The notes under the pieces are model-generated. The model saw nothing but the letters and a program-made list of their open reading frames with translations, had not been told where the DNA came from and searched no databases. Made by a program: the position numbers and the translations under genes. A DNA stretch of 64,000 bases from Urophycis tenuis (taxonomy: Eukaryota; Chordata; Actinopteri; Gadiformes; Phycidae), in contig JAXIVH010000005.1 of the NCBI GenBank assembly GCA_036785325.1, forward strand, positions 17,002,910 through 17,066,909, written 5' to 3'. Each line of letters begins with the position of its first letter. Position 1 is the stretch's first letter. Shown here in pieces: positions 32,351-43,086 of the stretch.

Positions 32351-32502
32351 TCTGTGCTTGTGTGTGTTTAAGTTAACGGAGAGATTTGTGGACCAGATTG
32401 CAGGGACCGGACTGCTACTGTATTCAGGTACTAGTGTGTCTGTGATGCTATCAGTGGCACTCAGAGCCCATGTCCCATGTCCAAATCCTTTGCATGCTAC
32501 CA

Positions 32503-32518
32503 CCCCCCCCCCCCCCCC
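32503..32518. repeat. Poly-C run (16)
   Basis: C16, followed by ACCTG, C6 and a short (CA)n. On the other strand this is a G-run able to join a quadruplex. Confidence 0.9.
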
Positions 32519-32796
32519 ACCTGCCCCCCACACACACACACACCTTCAAGGCTTGAATACAGCAGTCATTACTGACACGAGAGAAAAAGAGAGAAAACAA
32601 AAGAGAACGACTCTATAATTGTCTTTTTAAATCTTTGAATGTTTTAAGAGGTTATACCAGAGAGTGGAGAGGAAACCAAACAAAAGTAACTGAAACCCAT
32701 TGCTCCTTCAACAGATAAAAGCACAGCTAGTCTTTATATTGCATTTCATTCTGTTTCACTAATAATCCTAAAACATGAACTCAACAAGGTAGTTTC

Positions 32797-33247
32797 AGAT
32801 GGTTGGAAGATGGTTAATGCAGACAGGAAGTAGATGGAGATGGTTGTAAGATGGTACACTCATACAGGAAGTAGGAGGAGATGGTTGTAAGATGGTACAC
32901 TCATACAGGAAGTAGGAGGAGATGGTTGTAAGATGGTACACGCGTACAGGAAGTAGGAGGAGATGGTTTTAAGATGGTACACTCATACAGGAAGTAGGCA
33001 GAGATGGTTGTAAGATGGTACACTCATACAGGAAGTAGGAGGAGATGGTTGTAAGATGGTACACTCGTTCAGGATGTAGGAGGAGATGGTTTTAAGATGG
33101 TACACTCATACAGGAAGTAGGAGGAGATGGTTTTAAGATGGTACACTCATACAGGAAGTAGGCAGAGACGGTTGTATGATGGCAAATGCAGACAAGAAGT
33201 AGGTGGAGATGGTTGAAAGACAGTAGAGGCAGACATGAAGTCTGTGT
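32797..33247. repeat. 41-bp minisatellite, 11 copies
   Basis: Units spaced exactly 41 bp from 32797 to 33207 start agatggttgtaagatgg. Interior units carry TACACTCATACAGGAAGTAGG. The first and the last two carry a different middle (AATGCAGACA-GAAGTAG or a relative). Interior units are nearly identical while edge units are diverged, as expected from unequal exchange homogenising the centre. Confidence 0.97.
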
Positions 33248-33279
33248 ATTGTCGGCAAAGGGCAGGACAGCGGTGAGGG

Positions 33280-33960
33280 GAGAGGTGTATCTCACATGTT
33301 CTCTTGGTTGCCATTTCTCTCTGAAATGCAGATGTCCTCTTCGTCCTGCGTTTAACAATCAGCAAAGTGTGTGTTGCTGAGCACATGCCTGGAGTAATTA
33401 GTTCCTGACGGAGAACTGTATCTGTGTTGTGTCGCATCACATTACGAATCTAATGCTTCAAGCCCCGCATTTACATGTGACCTCAGCATCAGTAATGTAT
33501 TTCAAAGCCTCGCCAAACATTAAAACCCACGGCCTGATTGAGCGACGCTTGAAAAACTTTCTGGCTTTATGTAGGACACAAAACAACAGTTTCATTATGT
33601 GTTTTTTTTTTTTATTTCCTAAACTATTTGCTCAAACGTGCAAACAACATTAAGGTCTGCCTAGCTTCTAATTGTATTAAGTTTCTGTTGATTCAATCTC
33701 TTGTGCGCCACAGCGATTGCTCTCGCTGCGTTTGCTTGGAATGGATGTTTAATTTGCACTTAAACATTGACAAGTCTCCGCCAGATAACAGTGGAGTTTA
33801 AAATGTGTGCAAGTAAAGCGGCATATTGAATTATCTCTAATGGAGTAACTGTACGATGGTCTCGTTCACAGCCCTCGCAGAGTCGTAGCAAAGTGTGCCT
33901 GCCAACACATGTTTAACGCAGGGTGGGTTTACTTACTTGCTTGTTTGCAATGGGGATGAT
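33280..33960. other. Large complex block, possible conserved non-coding element
   Basis: About 680 bases without repeats except one T-run near 33602. It contains GTAATTAG near 33395 and several near-palindromic TTTAAT/ATTAAA words. A short block of this size and texture between microsatellite-rich regions is typical of conserved enhancers. This is inference. Confidence 0.35.
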
Positions 33961-33964
33961 GAGG

Positions 33965-34565
33965 TATCTTAAGAAATGACGTTCTTTCTTCTGTGACGGG
34001 ACACATTTCCATGTTGAATGAGACATGGGAGGAGGAGGAGGCGGGCTCTCTATTGATCGCTCAGGGTTTGATGTGCGATAGCGGCCCTGCTTAAGGACTC
34101 CCCAGCACTGTGATCGATACTATTTGTGGATGAAATGTCTGGTGGCACAATGACACACATCCTACAGCTCTCTGAATAGAATGAGTCAGTGCTGATCTGA
34201 CGCACATGGCTCCGAGATAGAGTCATGGCTGTTCTGCAGAACATGGAGCCTCAAACCAGCAACCGGTAAGCAAAGAGGGAACCGCCCTGAAAGCATGGTT
34301 CAGTGTGTAACAGGAACGCTTTTTCATTCAGTTCAGTAAAAAAATGACAACGTATCGCCCACTAAACTGTCAACTGTTAACTTACTTTTATCACCACCTC
34401 TGTATATAATATATGTACAAAGATAAATTTCATTTGTTTTGCGCATTTACATGTGGGAGAGGTCGGAAGACAATAATGAAAGACAAACCCAGAGTGAGTT
34501 AGTTGTTCTTCTCTGCGAAAGAATAAATAGTTCATCTGTATTATATTAAAAGCAAGCTCCTGGGA
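33965..34565. other. Unique sequence
   Basis: No repeat family or gene recognised; balanced composition to about 34350, then AT-rich. Confidence 0.3.
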
Positions 34566-34574
34566 GAAAAAGGG

Positions 34575-34645
34575 CAGCAGTTGAGATAAGATAAAACAGG
34601 ATAAATCTCTATTAATCCTCAAAGGATACCAAAAATATGAATATG
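34575..34645 (-). mobile_element. Possible LINE 3' terminus, antisense
   Basis: gagataagataaaacaggat followed by aaatctctattaatcctcaa resembles the antisense 3' end of fish non-LTR elements (GATAAGATAA repeats then CTTTATTAATCC). Only the terminus is present. Confidence 0.45.
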
Positions 34646-34733
34646 AATACAAATAAATATATAGTAATACACTCAGCAGCTGACATTGATATTTGCACTG
34701 AATCTATGAACAATTGAATGATTGAACATTTGT

Positions 34734-34839
34734 ACAATCTGTCGATGTATATAAATATGTAAACAGTCTGTCAATGAATATGAATATGTATACAGTCTGT
34801 CAATGAATATAAATATGGATACAGTCTATCAATAAATAG
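34734..34839. repeat. 29-bp minisatellite, 3.6 copies
   Basis: Units at 34734, 34763 and 34792 and a partial one at 34821 begin ACAGTCTGTCAATGAATAT or a one- to three-base variant. Confidence 0.92.
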
Positions 34840-34844
34840 TTTTG

Positions 34845-35435
34845 GTCCTCACATAATCTACTCGGATAGAGATGACTATCTAATCTATCTAACTGGTAAG
34901 TGGATAGCGTATCAGCGACACTCTGCAATATAATCAATCAATCCTTGGTCACATGACGATGGAGAAAACCATCATCATCATCATTATATCAGTGCTTTTT
35001 GCCGTAATTAATAACCACAAAACCAAAAAAAGAAAACATGCTTGGGAGAGTCCCCATCCCCGGGGACCGGCTTGTGTAATTCTTCTTGTTCATTAGTGGG
35101 CAGGCAGATGATAAAGTTGTAAGATGTGTCTTTGGCAAATGTCATTTGGACAGCCATCTGCAACATAAGGCCCACAGCCCAAAGCCAGCTATCGTTCATG
35201 TGGAACATATATATATATATACTGGAAAGCTATGTCAAAAGACACATCATGAGAGATGTACAAATATAAATGTAAACATATATTTTTGCCAAATCTTACA
35301 TAGTCTTACAAGCTGCCCTATTTGAAGTTCAAGTGAACAGTTCTGTGTCCTTCCACAAGCCTCGAATAAAGTTTCGATTGGAAGACTGTTTAGCCTGAGA
35401 AGACTCCATATGCCTCTTAACCCCAGCTGGCCATA
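34845..35435. other. Unique sequence, nothing recognised
   Basis: Contains a CATCATCATCATT patch at 34972-34984 and TATATATATATA at 35209-35220. No coding or TE signature. Confidence 0.3.
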
Positions 35436-35439
35436 TGCT

Positions 35440-35625
35440 ACATACATGCTGATTTGCAGTTTCCAACCCCCACATTTACAGATATTTATTCAGCCTGCAT
35501 CGCCAGCCGCCTCACTGTATAGAATTACAAGTTGATGTTTCTTCCATTTGAATGCAAATGAGGGTATCACGGGTACTTTAGCATATGGAATCAGTCATAT
35601 TACTCATGTTTATTCCCAGCAGTAC
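35440..35625. other. Possible conserved element with POU octamer
   Basis: Complex repeat-free sequence holding a perfect octamer ATGCAAAT at 35552-35559 and a GCATATGGAATC nearby. It is enhancer-like by texture; conservation is unverified. Confidence 0.3.
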
Positions 35626-35629
35626 ACAG

Positions 35630-36130
35630 CACCTGTGTACGCTAACGCAAGATGGAAGACCGGCTTATAAAACGCAACAATCAATTCCATGAAGGGAATT
35701 TATTCAAATAACCGATAAGAAAATAGGTGTTTTGCATTATTTTTAAAGAGAGCATTATAGTATTTATCTTAATTCCATCATTCCTGACTGGGTGTAACCC
35801 TGGGAGAGTTGAACACGTGACAAACAGCCGTGAGAGAGACAGTGATCAACAGGGCTGGTCCAGTACCTGACTACATAGGGAACAGCTTGACATGCTGCCC
35901 ACCAAGCAAGTATTTCCAATGCGTTGCAATACTGAGATGTGGGCAGGGGAAGGGGAGGGATAAATTAGGTCTATATGTTAACATATTTGTAATATGAATA
36001 AAGTAGTGATATTAATATTGTGAGGCCACGTCCACTCTGTCCAGTCAGGCTTTTCTTCATGCAAGTGTATTGCATCGCGCCAGTTTTAGAGATGTGGTGC
36101 TAGACGAACGGAGAGACGGGTTGATGACGG
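35630..36130. other. Unique sequence
   Basis: No recognised feature. Confidence 0.3.
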
Positions 36131-36132
36131 TG

Positions 36133-36756
36133 CTGACATGATGGATAGGTGGAGGGAGGTGACGCGGTGGATGAGTGGAGGGAGGTGACACGATGGATGG
36201 GTGGAGGGAGATGACACGATGGATGGGTGGAGGGAGGTGACACGATGGATGGGTGGAGGGAGGTGACACAATGGATGGGTGGAGGGAGGTGACACGATGG
36301 ATGGGTGGAGAGAGGTGACACGATGGATGGGTGGAGGGAGGTGACACAATGGATGGGTGGAGGGAGGTGACACGATGGATGGGTGGAGAGAGGTGACACG
36401 ATGTATGGGTGGAGGGAGGTGACACGATGTATGGGTGGAGGGAGGTGACACGATGTATGGGTGGAGGGAGGTGACACGGTGGATGGGTGGAGGGAGGTGA
36501 CACGGTGGATAGGTGGAGGGAGGTGACACGATGGATGGGTGGAGAGAGGTGACACGATGTATGGGTGGAGGGAGGTGACACGATGTATGGGTGGAGGGAG
36601 GTGACACGATGTATGGGTGGAGGGAGGTGACATGGTGGATGGGTGGAGGGAGTCGACACGGTGGATAGGTGGAGGGAGGTGACACGATGTATGGGTGGAG
36701 GGAGGTGACACAGTGGATGGGTGGAGGGAGGTGACATGATGGATGGGTGGAGGGAG
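36133..36756. repeat. 26-bp minisatellite, 24 copies, with higher-order units
   Basis: Twenty-four 26-base units of the type GTGACACGATGG-ATGGGTGGAG-GGAG. Variants at a few sites (GATGG/GATGT/GGTGG; GGGAG/GAGAG; ATGGG/ATAGG) show larger repeats: units 10-15 and 16-21 follow the same six-unit order (156 bp), and units 5-7 and 8-10 the same three-unit order (78 bp). Because 26 is not a multiple of three, all three minus-strand frames stay open over 600 bases, producing long His/Pro/Ser-rich frames that are not genes. Confidence 0.98.
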
Positions 36757-36899
36757 GTGAAAGATCAAGATACATGTCATAAAGCCAAACTCAAGTTTTC
36801 GTTGTGAGACAAAGGTAACTAGATAAAGACATGTGATTCTATGGAACCCTGTGGGTGCACTCTGCCTGTATTTCCGTGTCTCCCAGTGCTGGTGATTAA

Positions 36900-37640
36900 T
36901 ACAACGCTGTGTTGTGCGCCCCCCGGGGGGTCTCCCAGGTGAACGGCAGCCTCGGTTCATCCGGGGCTCGGGGACGGTAATTGAGACGACTCTACCGGGG
37001 CGCCCCGGGGTCTGAGGACCTTATTGAGGCCGTCTCCATCCGCCGCGCCCCCCCCCCTCCGCGCGTGATTGGCTGCCCCCTGGGGGAGAAACGCTTGATC
37101 AAAAACCATTTGTAATCATCCCACTGATGGCTCACTGCCTCGTCCTCATTCCTTTTCTGTCTGCACCGCTTGTGCCTCCGCTGCCTTTATGGCCGTCCAC
37201 CCCACCGGGCCTGGCCGGCGCCCGGCCACGGCCCCGTCCCCGCCATTAGGAATTAATTACAAGTGCGCTGGCGTGCGGCCATCACTTCCCATCCGCCCCG
37301 CAACCTTGTGGACGTAAGTTCATTGAGAGCCAAGCGGCCCCCGTCCGCCATCCTGCCTGTTTATCCGCGGCACAAAGCTTTAACGCTGTGCTTGGCATTC
37401 CCGGCAGTCCGGCGGGTCAAAGGTCAGAGTCTATACATTACTTTGGGCTTGTTTGACCTTGGGAGAGTGGCGAGGCGCAGCGGCCGGCCGGTGACAGAGG
37501 ACCTTCAGAGGGGCGGAGCGTGAGCAGCCTGCCGATGCGGGTCAGATATTGACAGCTGCCCCGTCCTGGTGTCGACGTTTTTAAATATCACTGTTTGATG
37601 CAGAAGGGCGGAGCCTTATTGATTTGGATGCTGCCCAGCA
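36900..37640. other. CpG-dense segment, possible CpG island or regulatory element
   Basis: The highest local GC and CpG density in the window (for example the 36955-37075 and 37480-37515 stretches). It includes two perfect GC palindromes, ccccccgggggg at 36919-36930 and ccggggcgccccgg at 36995-37008. TAATTA occurs at 37254-37259 and GTGATTGGCT (inverted CCAAT) near 37064. No initiator, first exon or splice donor is convincing. It could be a CpG island promoter for an unseen transcript or a GC-rich enhancer. Confidence 0.4.
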
Positions 37641-37644
37641 GAGG

Positions 37645-38555
37645 TGCCGCTAAGGTGATAAATATATGATTTACATTTAGCATTTGTATTGACGGGCTGA
37701 TGGATAACACTGTCACCCACGCGCCTGTCACTTTCTGACAAGAAGACCTACAGTAAGGTCAAGCCATGGAGATCAGCCATGGAGATCAGCTAAGCGATCA
37801 GCTGTGACATCGGTCCCCGCAGCGTCAAGCAGCCATACGCTGCCGTAACCGTGGCCTCGGCGTCAACTTACTCATTGACAAACACAACAATGTTTTCACG
37901 GAGAACAAATGCTCTGAGTGTGCTGTAAACACAACGCGTTAACGAAACACAGAACTAAGTTGATTTGGCTCATGCGGTTGCGCTTGTGTCGGAGGCGCTG
38001 GAGTCGTTCCAACTATTGCTGTGCGTGAACCTTCTGTTCTGGCGGGGGGCACCACACACACTGAAGACGCTCGCTGCACAAACACAACCATAGCAATAGA
38101 TGCAAGATGAGCGGATGAAGGCAAGAGTACAAACTGTTCTCTTTTCCAAACAAGTCAATTATGTTTTGATTGCCCTGGGGACGGCATTAACGTCATTACT
38201 CAAGTCTCTGCATTGGACACTAATCTAAATCAGTATCCTTTCCAACGCAAAACACTCTCAAAGTAACCTTCATTATCCCAAGGCCATTGTCACAAACAAA
38301 GTGGGAAAATATATTCTGTAGTCACACATGGTTTGGTTGATGTATCTTCGACATATTCTCTTTATGTCAGGTGTAGAGGTGCTTGGTTTACCCATCCAGG
38401 ACATATTGTCTTTACTTCATGCATTTGGTGGATCCCTCCAGGAGGACATGAATAGAAGATACAACAATACAATAGTCTGTGGATTCTCCATGTTTCAAAG
38501 GGAAACTATGAAGCTGTGGCAAGGCTTGCAAAGGTCCTTGACCCGGAGCAGCTTG
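37645..38555. other. Unique sequence
   Basis: A small tandem copy of CCATGGAGATCAG lies at 37764-37789. Otherwise unique, with no feature recognised. Confidence 0.35.
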
Positions 38556-38560
38556 GGGGG

Positions 38561-38561
<1 letters not shown>

Positions 38562-38649
<88 letters not shown>
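38562..38649. repeat. (GT)n followed by poly-G47
   Basis: About 20 TG dinucleotides run straight into 47 consecutive G residues (38603-38649). Such a run can form multiple G-quadruplexes and is very hard to sequence, so its exact length may be an assembly estimate. Confidence 0.95.
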
Positions 38650-38650
<1 letters not shown>

Positions 38651-38654
38651 ATAC

Positions 38655-39490
38655 AATCACGCGCGGGGGTATCCACATGAATCATCCATCTTCCCATCTA
38701 TCCATACTCCATGCCTGGGCTTCTGGTCTGGAATCAGGATGAGGACTCTGCTGTACCCCACCAATGCATTCAGATCCCCTTTTATAATGTGTTTATTGCA
38801 ATGTTCAAAGCAAAGCGATACCAAGTAGCAAATAGCAAAAGCAATGAACATTTAACATACATATATCAATTGTAATTATGTCTAGAATGTATTTATTTTA
38901 CCTTTTTTATTGCTTTTTCAAGGTTGACCTGGCCAATATTGAATTCACCTGCATGATATGACTAGCAACCTTCCATGATTGAGCAACACATTGGTCATTA
39001 GTCATGATGCTCATTATGTTGTCTTCTTAAAGAAGGTTCTATTCTAGAGGGCTTCGCATGATCTCATACGTTCCAATATGTTATCTTGGTGCTTCTGCAC
39101 TTCTATACTATACGGAAAACAACACTGGTTGCTTGGTTATTCCACAATTAGTAGTCAACACCTAACAAGATGGGGGAATGGGACTTTATGAAGTTTATGG
39201 AACTTCAGATCACATGATTGAAACCCCCGATCCTATTCATAAACCAACTGTCCACTTGAGAGTCTATCCCCTGGGTGCTGTAGACAACGTTGGCGTGTTC
39301 AGAAAGTGTGGTATGAATCAGGCGTGGCACGGCAGACAGCTGTAAACCTCCGTCTAGACTCCGGCTGCTGCTCAGGTGACGGCGGTGACAGGTGGAAAGA
39401 GAGCTTGGCTTCACGCAGCGCTGTGTCCTACACACTATCTTCTCCATTTTATACCCGCTTCCAGAGCTGGAACTTTTGCCTCCACATTTC
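38655..39490. other. Unique sequence
   Basis: No feature recognised between the poly-G run and the next GT array. Confidence 0.3.
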
Positions 39491-39495
39491 CAGGG

Positions 39496-39497
<2 letters not shown>

Positions 39498-39533
<36 letters not shown>

Positions 39534-39564
39534 TGTGTGTGTGTGAATGTGTGTGTGTGTGTGT

Positions 39565-39614
<50 letters not shown>

Positions 39615-39627
39615 TGTGTGTGTGCGT
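39498..39627. repeat. (GT)n microsatellite, interrupted
   Basis: About 130 bases of GT with AATG, TATG, TTTG and GGTG interruptions. Confidence 0.97.
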
Positions 39628-39715
39628 GCGGCGCCACAAAGGCTGAGGAGATGTCAGATGTCAGTTAGAGTCGGGCCATGTCAGTTCTGGTGGAGCGCGC
39701 CGGGGAGACGCGTTT

Positions 39716-39915
39716 NNNNNNNNNNNNNNNNNNNNNNNNNNNNNNNNNNNNNNNNNNNNNNNNNNNNNNNNNNNNNNNNNNNNNNNNNNNNNNNNNNNNN
39801 NNNNNNNNNNNNNNNNNNNNNNNNNNNNNNNNNNNNNNNNNNNNNNNNNNNNNNNNNNNNNNNNNNNNNNNNNNNNNNNNNNNNNNNNNNNNNNNNNNNN
39901 NNNNNNNNNNNNNNN
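39716..39915. other. Assembly gap, 200 N
   Basis: Exactly 200 Ns, a round number suggesting a fixed-size placeholder. It separates a GT array from a 21-bp minisatellite, so the gap was probably caused by tandem repeats; its true length is unknown. Confidence 0.99.
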
Positions 39916-39975
39916 ACGGGAGGCTTCTCCTGCAACAGGTCCAGGGAACAGAATACCAGGGCTCGCTGCAGTGGC

Positions 39976-40672
39976 ATTACCATCACAGCCTATGACATTA
40001 CCATCACAGCCTATGACATTACCATCACAGCCTATGACATTACCATCACAGCCTATGACATTAGCATCACAGCTTATTACATTTCCATCACAGCCTATGA
40101 CATTACCATCACAGCCTATGACATTACCATCACAGCCTATGACATTACCATCACAGCCTATGACCTTACCATCACAGCCTATGGCATTAGCATCACAGCT
40201 TATTACATTTCCATCACAGCCTATGACATTACCATCACAGCCTATGGCATTTCCATCACAGCCTATGACATTACCATCACAGCCTATGACATTACCATCA
40301 CAGCCTATGACATTACCATCACAGCCTATGACATTAGCATCACAGCTTATGACATTTCCATCACAGCCTATGACATTACCATCACAGCCTATGACATTAC
40401 CATCACAGCCTATGACATTACCATCACAGCCTATGACGTTACCATCACAGCTTATGACATTACCATCACAGCCTATGACATTACCATCACAGCCTATGAC
40501 ATTGCCAGCACAGCCTATGACATTACCATCACAGCCTATGACCTTACCATCACAGCTTATGACATTACCATCACAGCTTATGACATTACCATCACAGCCT
40601 ATGACATTACCATCACAGCCTATGACATTACCATCACAGCCTATGACATTACCATCACAGCCTATGACATTA
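39976..40672. repeat. 21-bp minisatellite, about 33 copies
   Basis: The unit is ATTACCATCACAGCCTATGA + C, with variants (ATTAGC, ATTTCC, GCTTAT, GCATT). The variant pair ATTAGC..TTATTAC + ATTTCC recurs at 40060 and 40186, exactly six units apart. A relative occurs at 40333, seven units on. A period of seven codons with no stops leaves frames open on both strands for over 600 bases; the resulting short-peptide repeats are artefacts. Degenerate CCTATAACATTAC words continue to 40790. Confidence 0.98.
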
Positions 40673-40829
40673 CGCCACAAGCTGTAACATTTCCACTCAC
40701 CCCAAACTATAACGCTTCATCCCACTCCATACTATGACATTACCTAGCAACATAACCTATAACATTACACAACACCCTATAACATGATATCACCTCACAG
40801 CCACATCTGCATGTGAAAGACTTCAGAGA

Positions 40830-41100
40830 GGGATGGGGTGGGAGAGGGAGACTGCTGATTAGATGGAGGAATACAGAGAGAGACGTAGGAATAGAAAGAA
40901 AATGATCGGAAGATAGAAGGATGGGGTGAATGGTTAGAAGGAGGGATAGACGAGGAGGGATAGAGGAAGTGAAAAGGGATAGAGGGATATAAGAGGGATA
41001 GTGGAGCAGAAGAGTGATAGAGGGAGAGAAGAGGGGTAGAGTGAGGGAAAAAGGATAGAGGAGGGGAAGAGGGGCAGAGAGAGATAGAGGGAGAGAGTGC
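40830..41100. repeat. GGGATAGA / GA-rich degenerate repeat
   Basis: Purine-rich tract with recurring GAGGGATAGAGG-type words about 12-20 bases apart. Confidence 0.85.
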
Positions 41101-41104
41101 GGGG

Positions 41105-41575
41105 CTCATCCTCTGTCTCAGATCCATTGTGTTGTCACTGTGATTTATGTGGCGCAGTTCCCACATCTCCCTGCAATCTCAACCCCATGAAGAATATATG
41201 CAGCTGTTTATGTGATGTGGGTTGATATGAGAGGTTTGATGGATGCCACGCTTCCGTCTCCCTAAACAAGATGACTCCCATCCCGCCCCAAGCGCCTGCC
41301 ATTAGCCATGCATGCTGGCTGCCTGGAATTCTAATAGGATTAGCATTAGCATTTAATTTAGCTGTCGCACCTGTCTGGCATACAGCAGTTTGATCCCATC
41401 ACTCAGAGAAAAGAAACTAGATCTTAACAAAGACCACCCACCCACCCGGACCCTATCTCTAACTAGCTAACTAACTAGCAAGCTGCATAGTAGTGGTAAA
41501 ACGGTTCACCAAACACACGGTTCGTTAAGATTGGGTGCTGTCACAGTTGGGCACAGCGTGGACACATGCATGTGT
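41105..41575. other. Unique sequence, part possibly conserved
   Basis: 41260-41400 is complex sequence with ATTAGC-ATTAGC-ATTTAATTTAGC and a CACCTGTC E-box-like site near 41368. CTAACTAGC words lie near 41463. No gene. Confidence 0.3.
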
Positions 41576-41580
41576 TCCTG

Positions 41581-41780
41581 TGGAGCAGGCGTTGTGGCAG
41601 CATCGGGGATGAGATGGCCTCTCTGGGCTGTGGAGCAGGCATTGTGGCAGCATCGGGGATGAGATGTCCTCTCTGGGCTGTGGAGCAGGCATTGTGGCAG
41701 CATCGGGGATGAGATGGCCTCTCTGGGCTGTGGAGCAGGCGTTGTGGCTGCATCGGGGATGAGATGGCCCCTCTGGGCTG
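41581..41780. repeat. 50-bp minisatellite, exactly 4 copies
   Basis: Units at 41581, 41631, 41681 and 41731 each begin TGGAGCAGGC and end CTCTGGGCTG, with three or four scattered differences. Several minus-strand frames stay open across it. Confidence 0.97.
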
Positions 41781-42085
41781 CAGCAGGGCTTCACCTCCAT
41801 GATTTGCAGTACAGTCCAAAAAGCCAGAATGTTTTGCACTGCAGCTGATTGTGTTTTAACTTACCCTGCTCGAGAACACAGTGACACAAGTTGTCCAACA
41901 TCATCTCAAGTCACTGCACATAAGACTATTTATTTAAATTACATTCATAGCAAACGGTTTACTAGCTACAATAACTATGTATTGTTCTGTTTGCAGTACT
42001 GATCCAAACAGCGGGGACCCCATACATTATGGTTCTACCCGAATACATGTACCGTTTCACCCCTACCAGCTAGCTTTTAATAACC

Positions 42086-42140
42086 AACTCACTCACTCAC
42101 TCACTCACTCACCAATGTCTGCAGTCCACATGTAGGGCTC
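42086..42140 (+). repeat. (ACTC)n then a SINE-like fragment
   Basis: About 27 bases of ACTC repeats run into CCAATGTCTGCAGTCCACAT + GTA. This phrase also follows the B box in the SINE at 50271-50440 (CCCATGTCCGCAGTCTACAT + GTA). The head of the element is missing, possibly replaced by the microsatellite. Confidence 0.5.
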
Positions 42141-42204
42141 GGTGCTGTTCACTGTCCAAGCCACTCTATGACAGCATACTGTATATGCTAAATGACACTC
42201 ACAC

Positions 42205-42268
42205 ATACAAACACAGACACACACACAGGCACGCACACGCACATGCACACACACACACACACACACAG
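42205..42268. repeat. (CA)n-rich microsatellite
   Basis: Interrupted CA repeats with GCACGC variants and a pure run at about 42247-42268. Confidence 0.93.
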
Positions 42269-42683
42269 GCCCATCTTTTGTTAAGCCAACATTGTTTTGA
42301 AAGAATGAACCAGTGTAAATGAGAGCCAAGTCAGGAGCTCAACAAACCATCAATTCATAATCAGTTGGAAAACAAAAGTTTCTTTGTAGTGATATAATTG
42401 GCTCTGAATAATAACATAACATGCCTGTGATTGAGCAAATTGATCCTGTGAGATGAAGAACCCTATGCATAGTTCAATGTTAGGTGGGTGAAATCATTAT
42501 ATGTATAATTACCTTTAATGTATTCATTTATCATCAAATTTTCAGTCTTAAGTCTGCTAAATAACTCACTATGGCTCAATATATGTAGTATATTATTAAC
42601 TATAAGAACTATGATCACAATTACAATCTGGAATATTTTAAAAACAAGTAGCAATAACATATTTAGGGCAAAAAAAAAAAAAA

Positions 42684-42820
42684 CGTAGTAGTAGTTAAGT
42701 GTTTGAATCACAGCTGAAAGGTTCTGGGTTTGAAACCCAATGTCCACACAGTGTTCCTCCTCAGTGAGCTTGCTCAGTCATGTCATGTATCTGAATTGGA
42801 AAATAGCTTTGAAAGCACCC
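42684..42820 (+). mobile_element. tRNA-derived SINE, plus strand
   Basis: A-box region gtagttaagtgtttgaatca, then B-box-like aaaggttctgggtttgaaac, cccaatgtccacac, and the SINE phrase gtgagcttgctcagtcatgt. The tail, gaattggaaaatagctttga, is strongly diverged. An A13 run precedes it. Confidence 0.75.
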
Positions 42821-42919
42821 TTATACAATTTAAATACAGACACACTCTTCTTTTCAAAGTAATGTTAACAGCCAAATCATCGTCCAGTGAATACGTTTTT
42901 TAGTCCATAACATTAGGGA

Positions 42920-43022
42920 GCAGGGGCTAGGACATCTTGCTCTGTGATGCCTCCAGGTAGAACGTGATCACTGAGGTCTCAAACCCAGAACCTTTTGGCT
43001 GGTTGTCAAACACTGTGATCCT
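42920..43022 (-). mobile_element. tRNA-derived SINE fragment, minus strand
   Basis: On the minus strand acagtgtttgacaaccagcc then aaaaggttctgggtttgaga repeats the head of the SINE at 42684-42820, in opposite orientation about 100 bases away. The downstream portion is unlike the other copy and may be truncated. Confidence 0.65.
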
Positions 43023-43086
43023 GACATGACCCTGACCCCCAGACACACACTCCCATGCACACAACCCCCTACCGCACGGCACGGGC

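Noticed and set aside
36057..36960. Three overlapping long minus-strand frames (about 226-286 codons) rich in His, Pro and Ser
   Set aside because: They are translations of the 26-bp array. Because the unit length is not a multiple of three and the unit has no stop on that strand, all frames stay open.
39547..40737. Frames of over 200 codons on both strands through 39.5-40.7 kb
   Set aside because: They read through the 21-bp minisatellite, and some even cross the run of Ns. Repeats of seven codons on both strands at once are not a gene.
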